DNA of 64,000 nucleotides from JALHUB01 sp963719465 (GCA_963719465.1 OY970386.1:1426001-1490000), one strand, 5' to 3'. Numbered from the stretch's first letter, positions 24,085 through 34,020 are shown. Numbers and translations are program-made. The notes: generated by a model from the letters alone, not told the origin.

Positions 24085-26543
24085 ACCAGCCAGAGGCCCA
24101 ATTGCGCAAGATCCTGGAGCTGGAGCGGCGCAAGGGCTACGCTGATTCGGCGGTGATGGGCGGGCTCGACCGCTACCTCAAGAACCTCATTCAGCGAAAC
24201 AACCTGGGCCCCCGCTCGCCGGTCGCGGCGTCGATCATGGCGCTGTCGACGCGCGGCTACGCCTCGCTGACGCCGAGTGAACGTCGCGAATGGCTGGTGC
24301 GGACGGTCCAACTGCTTGACGGCGGGCCCGTCGAAAGGACGGCGCGCCCGGCGTCGACGACGAAGGCGCCCTCGAACGGCAAGTCGCCGTCGAAACCGAA
24401 ACGAGAGGCCCCGAAGGGCGTCGCGGTCGAAGAGCCGGGAGGTTCGCCGCTCGACGTGCCGGCGACGGCGCTGCGCGGCGTCCGGTCGGCGGTGGCGGCG
24501 AAGCTGGCGCGGCTGGGCGTGACGACCGTCGGCGATATGCTCTTCTTCTTTCCGCGTCGCTATAACGATTTCGCCAGCATCCGGCCCATCGCCGAGCTTG
24601 TGATCGGCGAGGAGCAGACGGTCATCGGCAGCGTCTGGAGCGCGAACGACACCGGCATCGGGCGGCGAATGCGCGGCACGGAGGCGCTGATCGGCGACGA
24701 TACCGGTGTGATGCGGGTCGTGTGGTTCAATCAGCCTTACCTGGCGCAGCAGCTTCGGACGAACGAGCGGATCGTGCTGGCGGGCAAGGTGACGCTCTAC
24801 AAGGGGCAGAAGACGCTGGAGAACCCGGAGTACGAGCCGCTGGAGGAAGAGCTCGTGCATACGGGGAGGCTAGTGCCGGTCTACCACTCGACGTCGGGGC
24901 TGGCGGGACGAACAGTGCGGCGGCTGGCAAAGGAGGCGCTGGACGGCTATCTGGGCGCCCTGCCCGAGCTGCTGCCGGCGTCGATGCTGGCGCGAAACCG
25001 GATGCCGTCGAGGACGGACGCGGTGCGCGAGATGCACTTCCCGGATGGTTGGGAGGCGCTGAAGGAGGCGCGGCGCCGGCTGGCGTTCGAGGAGCTGCTG
25101 CTCATTCAGGTCGGAGTGCTGCAGCGCAAGCGCGAGTGGCAGGAGCGGGGACTGGCGCAGCCGCTGCACCTTCCGGAGGAGATGCGGCGCGAGTACGAGG
25201 CGTCGCTGCCGTTCCGGCTGACGGGTGCGCAGCAGCGGGCGATGGCGCAGACGCTGGCGGACGTGGCGCGGGAGCGGCCGATGAGCCGGCTGCTCCAGGG
25301 CGACGTGGGGAGTGGCAAGACGGTGGTGGCGGCGGCGGCGCTGCTGGCGGCCGTCGCGTCCGGCGCGCAGGGGGCGATGATGGCGCCGACGGAGATCCTG
25401 GCGGAGCAACACTTCCACACGCTCTGCGGCATCTTTTCCTGCAGCGAGCGGACGGCCACGGTGGCGACGGTCCGGCCGGACTACCTTTCGAAGCCGCTGA
25501 CGATCGCGCTGCTGACGGGAAGCCTGCCGGCTTCGGTGAAGCGGGAGCTGCGGGAGCAGATCGCCGCCGGGGAGATCGATATCGTCGTCGGGACGCATGC
25601 GGTGATCCAGCAGGACGTGAGCTTCCATCGCCTCGGGCTGGCGGTCGTCGACGAGCAGCACCGGTTCGGCGTGATGCAAAGGGCGGCGCTGCGGGAGAAG
25701 GGCCGCAACCCGCACGTGCTGGTCATGACGGCGACGCCCATTCCGCGGACGCTCAGCCTGACGGTTTACGGCGACCTCGACGTCTCGGTGATCGACGAGC
25801 TGCCGGCGGGGCGCAAGCCTGTGAAGACGCGCTGGGTGGCGCCCGACGGCCGCGACGGGGCGTACGAGTTCGTGCGCGGGCAGGTGCGTCAGGGCTACCA
25901 GGCGTTCATCATCTGCCCGCTGATCGAGGAGTCGGAGACGGTGGCGGCGCGGGCGGCGACGCAGGAGTTCGAGCGGCTCAGCAGCGAGGTCTTCCCGGAG
26001 GCGCGACTGGGGCTGCTGCACGGCCGGCTGGCGGCGCACAAGAAGGAGAGCGTGATGCGGGAGTTCCGCGACCACGCCCTCGACATTCTGGTCTCCACGG
26101 CTGTGGTCGAGGTGGGCGTGGACATACCGAACGCGACGGTGATGATGGTCGAAGCGGCGGAGCGCTTTGGGCTGGCGCAGCTCCACCAGTTGCGGGGGCG
26201 CGTCGGGAGGAGCGACGTGCAGAGCTACTGTCTGCTGCTTTCGGACAGCGCGGCGCCGGACGCCCGCGAACGGCTGCAGACGGTCGAGCGGACGCAGGAC
26301 GGCTTCGCGCTGGCGGAGGCGGACCTGCGCCTGCGCGGCCCGGGTGAGTTCTTCGGGACGCGGCAGAGCGGACTGCCGGACCTGAAAGTGGCGCAGCTCT
26401 CGGACGTGCCGCTGATCGAGCTGGCGCGCAACGAGGCGTCGCGGCTGCTGGATGAGGACGCGGAGCTGTCCCGGCCGGAGCATGCGGCGCTGAAGGCGGC
26501 GGTGGCGCAGCTGTGGGAGCGCGTGGCGTCGGAGGCGCACTAG
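24081..26543 (+). CDS. recG: ATP-dependent DNA helicase RecG
   Basis: Branch-migration and fork-reversal helicase, 820 aa. After a roughly 130-residue N-terminal extension come the wedge/OB domain (FPRRYNDF, about residue 155), helicase motif I GDVGSGKTVVA, the DEQH box (VVDEQHRFGVMQR), motif III TATPIPRTL, and the C-terminal LHGRL, VGVDIPNAT and QLRGRVGRS motifs. The extension contains a low-complexity Ser/Lys/Pro linker and makes the protein longer than the usual 690 aa. The TTG at 24081 overlaps the degV stop and has a GA-rich Shine-Dalgarno. Confidence 0.95.
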   Translation: MNQPEAQLRKILELERRKGYADSAVMGGLDRYLKNLIQRNNLGPRSPVAASIMALSTRGYASLTPSERREWLVRTVQLLDGGPVERTARPASTTKAPSNGKSPSKPKREAPKGVAVEEPGGSPLDVPATALRGVRSAVAAKLARLGVTTVGDMLFFFPRRYNDFASIRPIAELVIGEEQTVIGSVWSANDTGIGRRMRGTEALIGDDTGVMRVVWFNQPYLAQQLRTNERIVLAGKVTLYKGQKTLENPEYEPLEEELVHTGRLVPVYHSTSGLAGRTVRRLAKEALDGYLGALPELLPASMLARNRMPSRTDAVREMHFPDGWEALKEARRRLAFEELLLIQVGVLQRKREWQERGLAQPLHLPEEMRREYEASLPFRLTGAQQRAMAQTLADVARERPMSRLLQGDVGSGKTVVAAAALLAAVASGAQGAMMAPTEILAEQHFHTLCGIFSCSERTATVATVRPDYLSKPLTIALLTGSLPASVKRELREQIAAGEIDIVVGTHAVIQQDVSFHRLGLAVVDEQHRFGVMQRAALREKGRNPHVLVMTATPIPRTLSLTVYGDLDVSVIDELPAGRKPVKTRWVAPDGRDGAYEFVRGQVRQGYQAFIICPLIEESETVAARAATQEFERLSSEVFPEARLGLLHGRLAAHKKESVMREFRDHALDILVSTAVVEVGVDIPNATVMMVEAAERFGLAQLHQLRGRVGRSDVQSYCLLLSDSAAPDARERLQTVERTQDGFALAEADLRLRGPGEFFGTRQSGLPDLKVAQLSDVPLIELARNEASRLLDEDAELSRPEHAALKAAVAQLWERVASEAH

Positions 26544-26609
26544 CGTCCGTCGGAGCTCGCGACGGTGCTACAATGACAAAAACGCCAGCTAGATTCGGAG
26601 ACGGTGGCA

Positions 26610-27362
26610 GTGGGTAAGGCGGACATTCATGTGCACAGCGCCTGCGGCGACGGGATGGACAGCGTCGAGCAGATCCTGGACTACGCCGACAGAAAGACTG
26701 ACCTGACGGTCGTCGCGATCACCGACCACGACGTTCTGAAGGGCGGCGACCTGGCGCGAGAGGTAAAGGCGCGGGGGAACCACCGCGTCGACGTGGTGGC
26801 GGGCGAAGAGGTGACGACGCTGCAGGGCCACCTGCTGGCCCTCTTCATCGAGGAGCCGGTCGCGCCTTTGAAGCCGCTGGCGGAGACGCTGGAGGCGATC
26901 CACCGGCAGGGCGGGCTGTGCGTCATCCCTCATCCGCTGAACTGGCTGACCCGAAGCATCGGCCACAGGTCGATTCTTTCGGTCATGACGCAGCGGGGCA
27001 GCGGCATCTACTTCGACGGCATTCAGATGTGGAATGTGGCGCCCGGCTCGCGGGTGAAGCTGAGTACGGCGCGTCGGCTGAACAAGGAGCGCTACCACCT
27101 GCCGGAGCTCGGCGGCAGCGACGCCCACTTTGTGCAGGCGGTCGGCAGCGCCTACACGCTGTTCGAAGGCGAAAGCGCGGAGGACCTGCGACGAAGCATC
27201 CTGGCCGGGACGACGAGCGGCGGCGAAGGACGATATCCCTCCCTGAAGGAGATAGGCTACGGGCGATTCCTGCGACAGCAGTACCGCGGTATATTGGTGA
27301 CGCCGAAAGCGGCCGGCTGGAAGCCTACGATCTGGAGCTTTTTTAAGCGGCTGAAACCATGA
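26610..27362 (+). CDS. PHP-domain metal-dependent phosphoesterase
   Basis: 250 aa. Polymerase-and-histidinol-phosphatase fold: ADIHVHSACGDG supplies the first metal ligands, AITDHD the second set, GEEVTT the third, PHPLNWLTR the fourth, and GGSDAHF the last. The family hydrolyses phosphoesters; the substrate is unknown. The GTG at 26610 is preferred over the GTG at 26604 because GGAG lies 9 bp upstream. The stop overlaps the ATG of the next gene, a GT4 glycosyltransferase, suggesting a joint role in glycolipid or phosphosugar metabolism. Confidence 0.85.
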   Translation: MGKADIHVHSACGDGMDSVEQILDYADRKTDLTVVAITDHDVLKGGDLAREVKARGNHRVDVVAGEEVTTLQGHLLALFIEEPVAPLKPLAETLEAIHRQGGLCVIPHPLNWLTRSIGHRSILSVMTQRGSGIYFDGIQMWNVAPGSRVKLSTARRLNKERYHLPELGGSDAHFVQAVGSAYTLFEGESAEDLRRSILAGTTSGGEGRYPSLKEIGYGRFLRQQYRGILVTPKAAGWKPTIWSFFKRLKP

Positions 27363-28513
27363 AGATCGCGCTTGTTTCGCCGTATGACTTCGCGGTGCCG
27401 GGCGGCGTGAACAACCACATCGAGCACCTGCGCGACAACTTCCTGCGGCTGGGGCAGGAGGTGCGGATCATCGCGCCGTCGTCGCGGCCGTCGTCGCACC
27501 GGCCGGAGGAGATGGTGACGCCGATGGGACGGGCGGTCGGAGTGCCGGCGGCGGGCTCAGTGGCGCGGGTGACGTTTTCGCTGCGGATCGCGCCGAAGAT
27601 AAAGCGGTTGCTGGCGGAGGAGCGCTTCGACGTGATCCACGTCCATGAGCCGTTCGCGCCCTTCCTGCCAATGCAGGTGCTGCGCCTCTCGGACGCGATC
27701 AACGTGGCGACGTTCCACGCGGCGAAGGAGGGCGGGCGAAACCGCTGGTACCTGTACGGGCGGCATGCGCTGAAGCGCTGGTTCCGGCGGCTGGACGGCA
27801 AGATCGCGGTGTCGGTGCCGGCGATGCGGCTGGTGAGCCGCTACTTCCCGGGCTTCTACAACATCATTCCCAACGGCGTCGACGTGGAGCATTTCGAGAA
27901 GGAGCGCGAGCCCCTGCCGCAGTACGACGACGGCCGGCCGAACATCCTCTTCGTCGGCAGGCTGGAGAAGCGGAAGGGCGTCAAGTACCTGCTGCAGGCG
28001 TTCGCCGAGGTGAAGCGGGAGATGCCGGAGCCGCGACTGCTCATTGTCGGGCCGCCGACGCGCGCGGCGAGGGGCTACCATCGCTGGGTCGCGGGGACGG
28101 GGCTGAAGGACGTGGAGTTTATAGGCTTCGTATCTTACGACGACCTGGCGCGCTTTCATCACACGGCGGACATCGTGGTCGCGCCGGCGACGGGGAACGA
28201 GAGCCAGGGCATCGTGCTGCTGGAGGCGATGGCGGCGGGCCGGCCGCTGGTGGCCAGCAACATCGAAGGCTACGCCAGCGTCCTGACGCACGGCGTCGAG
28301 GGACTGCTTGTAGCGCCGAAGGACACGCACGCGCTGGCGTCCGCGCTCATCGAGCTGCTGTCCGACCAGGATAAGCGCCGCGAGATGGGCGAGAACGGCC
28401 GGAAGCGGGCCGAGGGATTCCGGTGGGAGCGGGTGTCGCAACGGGTGCTCAGCTATTATGAGCAGCTTCGCTACGAGAGCCTGGAGGCGGAGACGGAGCC
28501 GACGCGCGTCTAG
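27359..28513 (+). CDS. GT4-family glycosyltransferase, PimA-like
   Basis: 384 aa with the GT-B fold. N-terminal MKIALVSPYDFAVPGGV is the acceptor-side glycine loop; FVGRLEKRKGVKYL begins the nucleotide-sugar domain; ESQGIVLLEAMAAGRPLVAS carries the E-x7-E motif. The start sequence and overall layout resemble phosphatidylinositol mannosyltransferases (PimA). The next gene is a CDP-alcohol phosphatidyltransferase, as in PI-mannoside clusters of actinobacteria. Donor and acceptor are inferred from this context only. ATG overlaps the PHP gene stop. Confidence 0.85.
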   Translation: MKIALVSPYDFAVPGGVNNHIEHLRDNFLRLGQEVRIIAPSSRPSSHRPEEMVTPMGRAVGVPAAGSVARVTFSLRIAPKIKRLLAEERFDVIHVHEPFAPFLPMQVLRLSDAINVATFHAAKEGGRNRWYLYGRHALKRWFRRLDGKIAVSVPAMRLVSRYFPGFYNIIPNGVDVEHFEKEREPLPQYDDGRPNILFVGRLEKRKGVKYLLQAFAEVKREMPEPRLLIVGPPTRAARGYHRWVAGTGLKDVEFIGFVSYDDLARFHHTADIVVAPATGNESQGIVLLEAMAAGRPLVASNIEGYASVLTHGVEGLLVAPKDTHALASALIELLSDQDKRREMGENGRKRAEGFRWERVSQRVLSYYEQLRYESLEAETEPTRV

Positions 28514-28536
28514 CAGTATCGTTTGAGGAGAGGCGA

Positions 28537-29184
28537 TTGTTCACGCTGGTGCCGCACTCGCTACCGCCACGGCTGACGGAGCCGCTGGGTCGGTCGATCG
28601 CGCGGACGGGCGTCACGCCCAATATGATAACGGTCGCCGGGCTGGCCGGGGCGCTGGTGGCGGCGGTGCTGGTGGCGTTCGGGCAGTTGCTCGCCGGCGG
28701 CATCGTGATGCTGGTCGCGGCGGCGCTCGACCTGTTCGACGGGATGGTGGCACGGGCCAGCAATCGGGTGACGGCGTTCGGCGGCGTGCTGGATTCGACG
28801 TTCGACCGGCTGTCGGAGGCGGCGGTGCTCGGCGGGCTGACGTTTCGGCTTGCCGGCCAGGGGAAGCGGGATGAGGTGGCGCTGGCGTTCGCGGCGGTGG
28901 TCGGGTCGCTGATGGTGAGCTATCTTCGGGCTCGCGCGGAGGCGGCGGGCATGCAGCTTCGCGAGGGGCTGTTCACACGGGCGGAACGGGTGCTGGTGCT
29001 CGGAATCGGGCTTATCATCGGCTGGGTGCTGGTGGCGCTCTGGATCCTGGCGGTGGCAGCGAATCTGACGTGGCTGCAACGCCTGTGGCTGGTGCGACGA
29101 AGAGCCGCGGCGGGGGCCGGGGGTGGGGTCGGGGCCGGGGCCGTCGCGCTCGAAGAGCGCGACGGCGGGCGCACCGCGCGGTAA
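28537..29184 (+). CDS. CDP-alcohol phosphatidyltransferase
   Basis: 215-aa integral membrane enzyme with the complete CDP-alcohol motif D-x2-D-G-x2-A-R-x8-G-x3-D-x3-D, from DLFDGMVARA to the D...D in GGVLDSTFDR, and several hydrophobic segments. The family makes phospholipids such as phosphatidylinositol phosphate, phosphatidylglycerol phosphate or archaetidyl equivalents. The adjacent PimA-like gene favours an inositol- or glycerol-type head group that is then glycosylated. The TTG start is backed by GAGGAGA. The C-terminal 35 residues are glycine/alanine-rich and charged. Confidence 0.88.
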   Translation: MFTLVPHSLPPRLTEPLGRSIARTGVTPNMITVAGLAGALVAAVLVAFGQLLAGGIVMLVAAALDLFDGMVARASNRVTAFGGVLDSTFDRLSEAAVLGGLTFRLAGQGKRDEVALAFAAVVGSLMVSYLRARAEAAGMQLREGLFTRAERVLVLGIGLIIGWVLVALWILAVAANLTWLQRLWLVRRRAAAGAGGGVGAGAVALEERDGGRTAR

Positions 29185-29203
29185 TGCGGAGAATCGAGAC
29201 TTC

Positions 29204-29974
29204 ATGATCCCACTTCGCGACCAGGAATACCTTCGGGCGCGGTTCGCCCGCGAACTGACGGGCGCCGTTCGAATCGACTTCTTCACACAACGTCGACTGC
29301 CTGTCTTTATCCCGGGTCGGGAGGAGTGCGCCTACTGCGAGGAGACGCAAACGCTGCTGAAGGAGATTGCAGCGCTTTCGGACAAAATAACGCTGGATGT
29401 GCGCGAGCTCGCGGAGTCGGCCGGCGAGGCGGCGCGCCTGGGTATCGCGAGGGTGCCTGGCATCGTCATCCGGGGGGCGCTCAACCGGCCGCTGCGCTTC
29501 TCCGGCTTTCCCGTTGGCAATCAGCTTGCGGCGCTGGTCGAAGGGGTCGTCGACGCGTCGCGCGGGAAGGTCGAGGTTACGCCGGAGAGCGCGCGACACC
29601 TCAAGCGGCTGCAGCAGACGGTACGATTGGAGCTTTTCGTGACGCCGGCGTGCCCGCATTGCCCGGAGATGACGCGGCTGGCCTACAAGCTGGCGCTGGA
29701 AAGCGCGCGCGTGAACGTCGACGTGATCGAAATAAGCGAGTTCGCGCGGCTGGCGCAGCGGTACGCCATCAGCGCGGTGCCGACGGTCGTTCTGGACGAG
29801 CGCGCGTCGCTGGTGGGCGCGATGGACGAAGAGGCGCTTGTCACGCACATTACGCAGGCGGCGCAGGGAAGGGCACTGCGGCCGCCCGCGGGTCCGCCGG
29901 GGCCATCGACGCCGCTGGAGCAGCCGCGGCAGGAGGGCGTGGCGCGGACGGAAAGCGGGATCATACTGCCTTAG
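29204..29974 (+). CDS. Double thioredoxin-fold protein (protein disulfide oxidoreductase-like)
   Basis: 256 aa with two thioredoxin folds in tandem. The N-terminal one has the dithiol CAYC near residue 45, the C-terminal one has CPHC near residue 153 and the cis-proline AVPTVV. This layout is that of PDO/glutaredoxin-like proteins that set disulfide balance in the cytoplasm. The ATG at 29204 is the first plausible start after the upstream gene. A proline-rich tail ends the protein. Downstream of the lipid genes; no obvious functional link. Confidence 0.85.
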   Translation: MIPLRDQEYLRARFARELTGAVRIDFFTQRRLPVFIPGREECAYCEETQTLLKEIAALSDKITLDVRELAESAGEAARLGIARVPGIVIRGALNRPLRFSGFPVGNQLAALVEGVVDASRGKVEVTPESARHLKRLQQTVRLELFVTPACPHCPEMTRLAYKLALESARVNVDVIEISEFARLAQRYAISAVPTVVLDERASLVGAMDEEALVTHITQAAQGRALRPPAGPPGPSTPLEQPRQEGVARTESGIILP

Positions 29975-29991
29975 GGGTCTAGAGGTGAGTC

Positions 29992-31506
29992 GTGGAAGCT
30001 GAGACGGCGACGGCGCGGGCGGGCTTTCCGGCCGATTGGCTGGAACGCGTGCTGGAGTTCGACTTCACGCGGCCGGTGGCGTTTGCCGTCCTGGCGGTCG
30101 TTTTCGTGGCGGCGCGCATCCCCTGGATCGGAATCGGCTACGGCGCCGACCCGGACGCCTGGCGGGTGGCCCTTTCCGCCGACCATCTGCTGTCGCACGG
30201 CGAGTACCTGCCGTCGCGGCTGCCGGGCTTTCCGCTGGAGGAGTTCGTCACCGTGCCGCTGGTCCGCTTCGGCTGGGTGTGGACCAATCTCTCGACCGTC
30301 TGCATTTCGCTGGTCGGCGTCTACCTTTTCGCGAAGCTGCTCGTCGAGCTGAAGCTGCCCGCGCGCGGATTGCTCACGCCCGCCTTTGCATTCACCCCGT
30401 TGCTCTGGATCAACAGCGTCCTGACGATGGACTACATGTGGTCGCTGACGATGATCCTCGCGTGCTATCTGGCGCTGATCCGGCGGCGGCCGCTGCTGGC
30501 CGGCGTCTGCATCGGTCTGGCGATTGGTTTTCGCCTGACGGCGTTCACGGCGGCGGCGGCGTTTCTCTTCTGGCTCTGGCGGGAGAAGCGCCTTCGATCT
30601 TCGCTGCCGTTTGTCGGGGCTATGGGAGCTGTCGCGGTTATTGCCTACTCGCCGGTCCTGGCGACCTACGGCATCGGAATGTTCAACTTCTACGACGCGA
30701 AAGTATCCTTCGTTGGCTTCCTCAACTTGTTGGGCAAGGACGGGCTGGGGCTCATCGGCGCGATCGCCGTCATAATTGGCGTGGTCGTATCGCTGCCGCG
30801 ACTGAAGCGCGTGCCCGGGGACTTTCTCGCCGACAGCCACGTCGCCCTCTGGATCGTGCTTTCGGCGCTGGTGTTTGCGTCGTTCACGCGTCTTCCCCAT
30901 GAGGTGGCTTATCTCATCCCGCTCTACCCGTTCGGCTTCTTCCTGATGGCGCGCTATTTCCGGTTGCCCGTCCTGTCGGTTGTACTTGCGGTCATTGTGC
31001 TGGCCGGGTTTGTCGACATAACGTCGCCGGGGAGCGACACGGTGAATCGCTCGAAGTTCACGGGTGCGCAGATCGGCGCCGGCATGGTGCTCTCCGACCT
31101 GGACACGATGAGGACGCAGCGCGCTTATGCGAACGACCTTGCGGCCGTGGATATCCCACCGCACTCTGTCGTGTTCACCGGCACGATCTTCCCGCAGTTC
31201 GCGATGCGCAACAAAGGCTGGCTGGAGCTGGGCATTCTGGAGCGAGACCACAGCGCGATAAGCATGCTGACGGACAGGGGCGAGGCCGTCGACGAGGCGA
31301 AGGATGTTCACTACGTCTGGCTGCTGAAATACGACACTTTCGAGCAGTTCCGCCAGGAGGGGTATAACTTCTTCTACGTCTACGACGCGGAGGGCGGAAA
31401 CGCGGTCGTATTCCACTACCGTCCGGCCTACTTCGGGGCGACGGAGGTGCTGAAGGGCAGGACGCCTGTGGGCGAAGCTAAGGGCACGGCCTCGACGAAC
31501 CGCTGA
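29992..31506 (+). CDS. Polytopic membrane protein, probable lipid-linked-sugar glycosyltransferase type
   Basis: 504 aa, with about ten hydrophobic segments and a C-terminal soluble domain of about 130 residues. An early extracytoplasmic loop carries YGADPDAWRVAL, comparable to the acidic loop motif of GT-C (dolichyl-phosphate-mannose type) transferases. That assignment is an inference, not a clear family match. The GTG start follows GAGGTGAG. It closes the gene run that includes the glycosyltransferase and phosphatidyltransferase genes, which makes a cell-envelope glycosylation role plausible. Confidence 0.6.
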   Translation: MEAETATARAGFPADWLERVLEFDFTRPVAFAVLAVVFVAARIPWIGIGYGADPDAWRVALSADHLLSHGEYLPSRLPGFPLEEFVTVPLVRFGWVWTNLSTVCISLVGVYLFAKLLVELKLPARGLLTPAFAFTPLLWINSVLTMDYMWSLTMILACYLALIRRRPLLAGVCIGLAIGFRLTAFTAAAAFLFWLWREKRLRSSLPFVGAMGAVAVIAYSPVLATYGIGMFNFYDAKVSFVGFLNLLGKDGLGLIGAIAVIIGVVVSLPRLKRVPGDFLADSHVALWIVLSALVFASFTRLPHEVAYLIPLYPFGFFLMARYFRLPVLSVVLAVIVLAGFVDITSPGSDTVNRSKFTGAQIGAGMVLSDLDTMRTQRAYANDLAAVDIPPHSVVFTGTIFPQFAMRNKGWLELGILERDHSAISMLTDRGEAVDEAKDVHYVWLLKYDTFEQFRQEGYNFFYVYDAEGGNAVVFHYRPAYFGATEVLKGRTPVGEAKGTASTNR

Positions 31507-31509
31507 CGC

Positions 31510-32779
31510 TTAGCGGCGTCTTCGCCGCGTTCTCATGATGGCGCTGGCCCCAAAGATCAGCAGCGCGAGGGCAATCAACGCTACGGCTATCGCAATGCGA
31601 CCGCTGCTGGTCCCGCCTCCGGAGCTGGATTGAGGCTGGCTGGTCGCCTGCGACTGCCCGCTTCCCTGCTCGGGCGGCAGACCGACGCTCTGGCGCCAGG
31701 CGGCCTCGAATCCAGCCTGGTCGAAGCCGTAGACGCTCTGGAACGCCTCGTCCATGGTGCTTCCGGACTTGAGCGTGGCGAGGAGTTGCGCGTACTTGTC
31801 GTCGCCGTAGGTGTTGATGAGGAATGAAACGAGGCTCCAGGATTCGCCGTAGAAGACGCTCACTTTGGAGGCGCTGAGCGCCGAGGTGGATGAGCTGATA
31901 CTTCCGAGCGAGAGAACGTCGTTGTTGGCGATGGCGTCTTTCAAAGCGCTGGTCTCGTCCGCGTCCGGCTTCGACTGCGCGTAAACGGCGGTGCCCTCGT
32001 TCAGCCAGGCCGGCAGGTCGCCGAAGGGTCCTTTCACGGCGTTGTCGACGACGACGTGGGCGAGCTCGTGGCGCAGGATGTCCTCAGGCTCCTGGTCGAG
32101 GGAGACGACGGCGGTGTCCGGCGAGGAGACTTCTCCCAGCGTCACCAGGCCCTCGCCGGGCGCATTGCGATTGGTCTCGGCGGCGGGCCCCATCTCCTGC
32201 GCGGTGTCGTAGAGGTAGACCTTGACCGGAAACGTGACCGGGACGCCTGTAAGCTGCCCTATCCGCTGCAGGTCCGCCGTTCCGACCTGCAGCAGCGACT
32301 GGACGTTCCGATTCGCTGGCGCCGTAGTACCAGAGCGTCAGGTTGGCGTCGGACATGCTCTTCCACTGAAAGCGGGTGTCGTCATAGACGAAGGTGGCCT
32401 GCGGCGTGTCGGTCTTGTTGCCCGAGCCGTCGTCGATCTCCCAGTAGTAGAGGATGTTGTCGCCGGGCACGAGGAAGACCTCGCTGCCGCTCTTCAGGTC
32501 GAAAGTGCAGGTGACGGTGGAGGCACCGGTGCAGGTGGGGTTCTCGTAGACGGCAACGCCCTCGCTGGCGATGGTGTAGTGGAACGAGGCCTTGGCGTTT
32601 GCCGCGGCGGGCCCGTGGAACGCGAGGGTGAAGGTCGCGCCGTCGGGGAAGTTGTCCTTCGTTTCGTTCGAATCGATGACGACGCCGCTCTGGGCCGACG
32701 CCGTCAGCGGCTGGACGGCCGGCCAGATAGCCAGCGACACAATAGCCATTGCCATCAACGCGACAACTAATCGTCTCAA
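31510..32779 (-). pseudogene. Peptidase-MA-like secreted metalloprotease, interrupted by a frameshift
   Basis: Two overlapping frames together encode one protein of about 420 aa. The N-terminal frame (TTG at 32779, with GGAGGAG; the start overlaps the prfB stop) has a signal peptide and beta-rich domain up to DANLTLWYYGASES. Near 32310 the sense frame shifts by one base and continues NVQSLLQVGTADL through the zinc motif RHELAHVVVD to a C-terminal membrane helix and RRRRR tail. HExxH plus a downstream glutamate (LNEGTAVY) marks a gluzincin-type protease anchored outside the membrane. A real pseudogene or a sequencing error are equally possible. Confidence 0.75.
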
Positions 32780-33877
32780 TGCCCGTCTCCTCCCATTGTC
32801 ATCTTCAGATAGGCTTCCATGAACGCATCCAGGTCGCCGCCGAGCACGGCGTCGGGGTCGCTTGATTCGAACTCGGTGCGATGGTCTTTCACCATCTTGT
32901 AGGGGTGGAGGACGTAGCTGCGGATCTGGTTGCCCCAGCCGGCGCTGACGTGCTGGCCCTTGATTCGCGCCTGCTCTTCCGCCTGACGGTCGAGCTCCCG
33001 CTCCAGAAGGCGCGCTTCGAGGACGCGCATGGCGGACTCGCGGTTGCGGTGCTGCGAGCGCTCGTTCTGGCAGGTGGCGACGATGCCGGTCGGCAGGTGG
33101 GTTATGCGGACGGCGGTGGCGTTCTTCTGGACGTTCTGGCCGCCGTGGCCGCTGGCGCGATAGACGTCCACGCGAATGTCATCCGGACCAATCGAGATGT
33201 CGGCGGCGCCCTCGGCTTGCGGCATCACTTCGACGAGGGCGAAGGAGGTGTGACGGGCGTGGTCGGCGTCGAAGGGCGAGAGGCGGACGAGGCGGTGGAC
33301 GCCGCGCTCGCTGCGCAGCCGCCCGAAGGCGTAGCGGCCGTTGATCGCGAGGGTCGCGCTCTTTATGCCGGCCTCGTCGCCGGGCATGATATCGACGACG
33401 TCCGTCCGGTAGCCGCGGCGCTCCGCCCAGCGAAGGTACATGCGCAGGAGCATCTCCGCCCAGTCCTGCGATTCGGTGCCGCCGGCGCCGGCGTGGATGG
33501 CAACGATGGCGTTGCGACGGTCGTAGGGGCCGGCGAAGGAGAGCTCGAACTCCAGGCGGTCGAGGCGGTCTTTGAGGGCCTGCGTCTCGGCGGCCAGCTC
33601 TGTCGCCATCGGCTCGTCGTCGCCGGCGAGGGCCGAAAGCTCGCGCAGGTCGCGGGCGGCGCGCTCAATGTCGCGCCAGGTGGAGACGGTTTCGTTCGCC
33701 TGGGAGAGTCGCCGCATGGATTCCTGGGCGGCGGCCGGGTCGTCCCAGAGGCCGGGCCGCGCCGATTCCTCTTCGAGCCGCCGGATCTCCTGTTCGAGGG
33801 CGGCTACGTCAAAGACGCACCATTATGTGGCCGATGCGTCTCTCGATATCGCTAAACGTCTCGTCACTATCCTGCAT
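32776..33877 (-). CDS. prfB: Peptide chain release factor 2, with programmed +1 frameshift
   Basis: Recognises UGA and UAA stops. Translation starts at the ATG (33875-33877) and reads 22 codons to CTT-TGA at 33809-33814. Shifting +1 at this in-frame UGA continues into the main frame for 344 residues, 366 aa in total. The main frame has the codon-recognition SPF motif (RLSPFDADHARHTS) and the catalytic GGQ (SGHGGQNVQ). The slip sequence CTTTGAC is the classic RF2 autoregulatory site. Its stop overlaps the start of the metalloprotease-like gene downstream. TATAAT at 33944-33949 (minus) is a candidate -10. Confidence 0.96.
33808..33814 (-). promoter_or_regulatory. prfB recoding site CTTTGAC
   Basis: Minus-strand CTTTGAC: codon 22 (CTT) is followed by an in-frame UGA and a C. 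When RF2 is scarce, the slow UGA termination allows a +1 slip to UUU and resumption at GAC. GGTG three bases upstream may act as the weak internal Shine-Dalgarno that stimulates slippage; it is poorer than the AGGGGG found in enterobacteria. Confidence 0.93.
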
Positions 33878-34020
33878 GATCAACTCCGGGCGGAAGGTCG
33901 AGTTTTCAGACCCTGCTGAGATTTATCGTCGAATGCACGTCCAATTATAGGGCCCGCGTTTGCCGCCCCGCAAACGAGGCGTCGGAAGGGCGCCGCGTGC
34001 TATCATGGCCGAAGGCAATC

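Noticed and set aside
33809..33811. In-frame UGA in prfB as a selenocysteine codon (tempting because selC is present)
   Set aside because: It sits in CTTTGAC and the body of RF2 continues in the +1 frame, so it is the classical recoding site.
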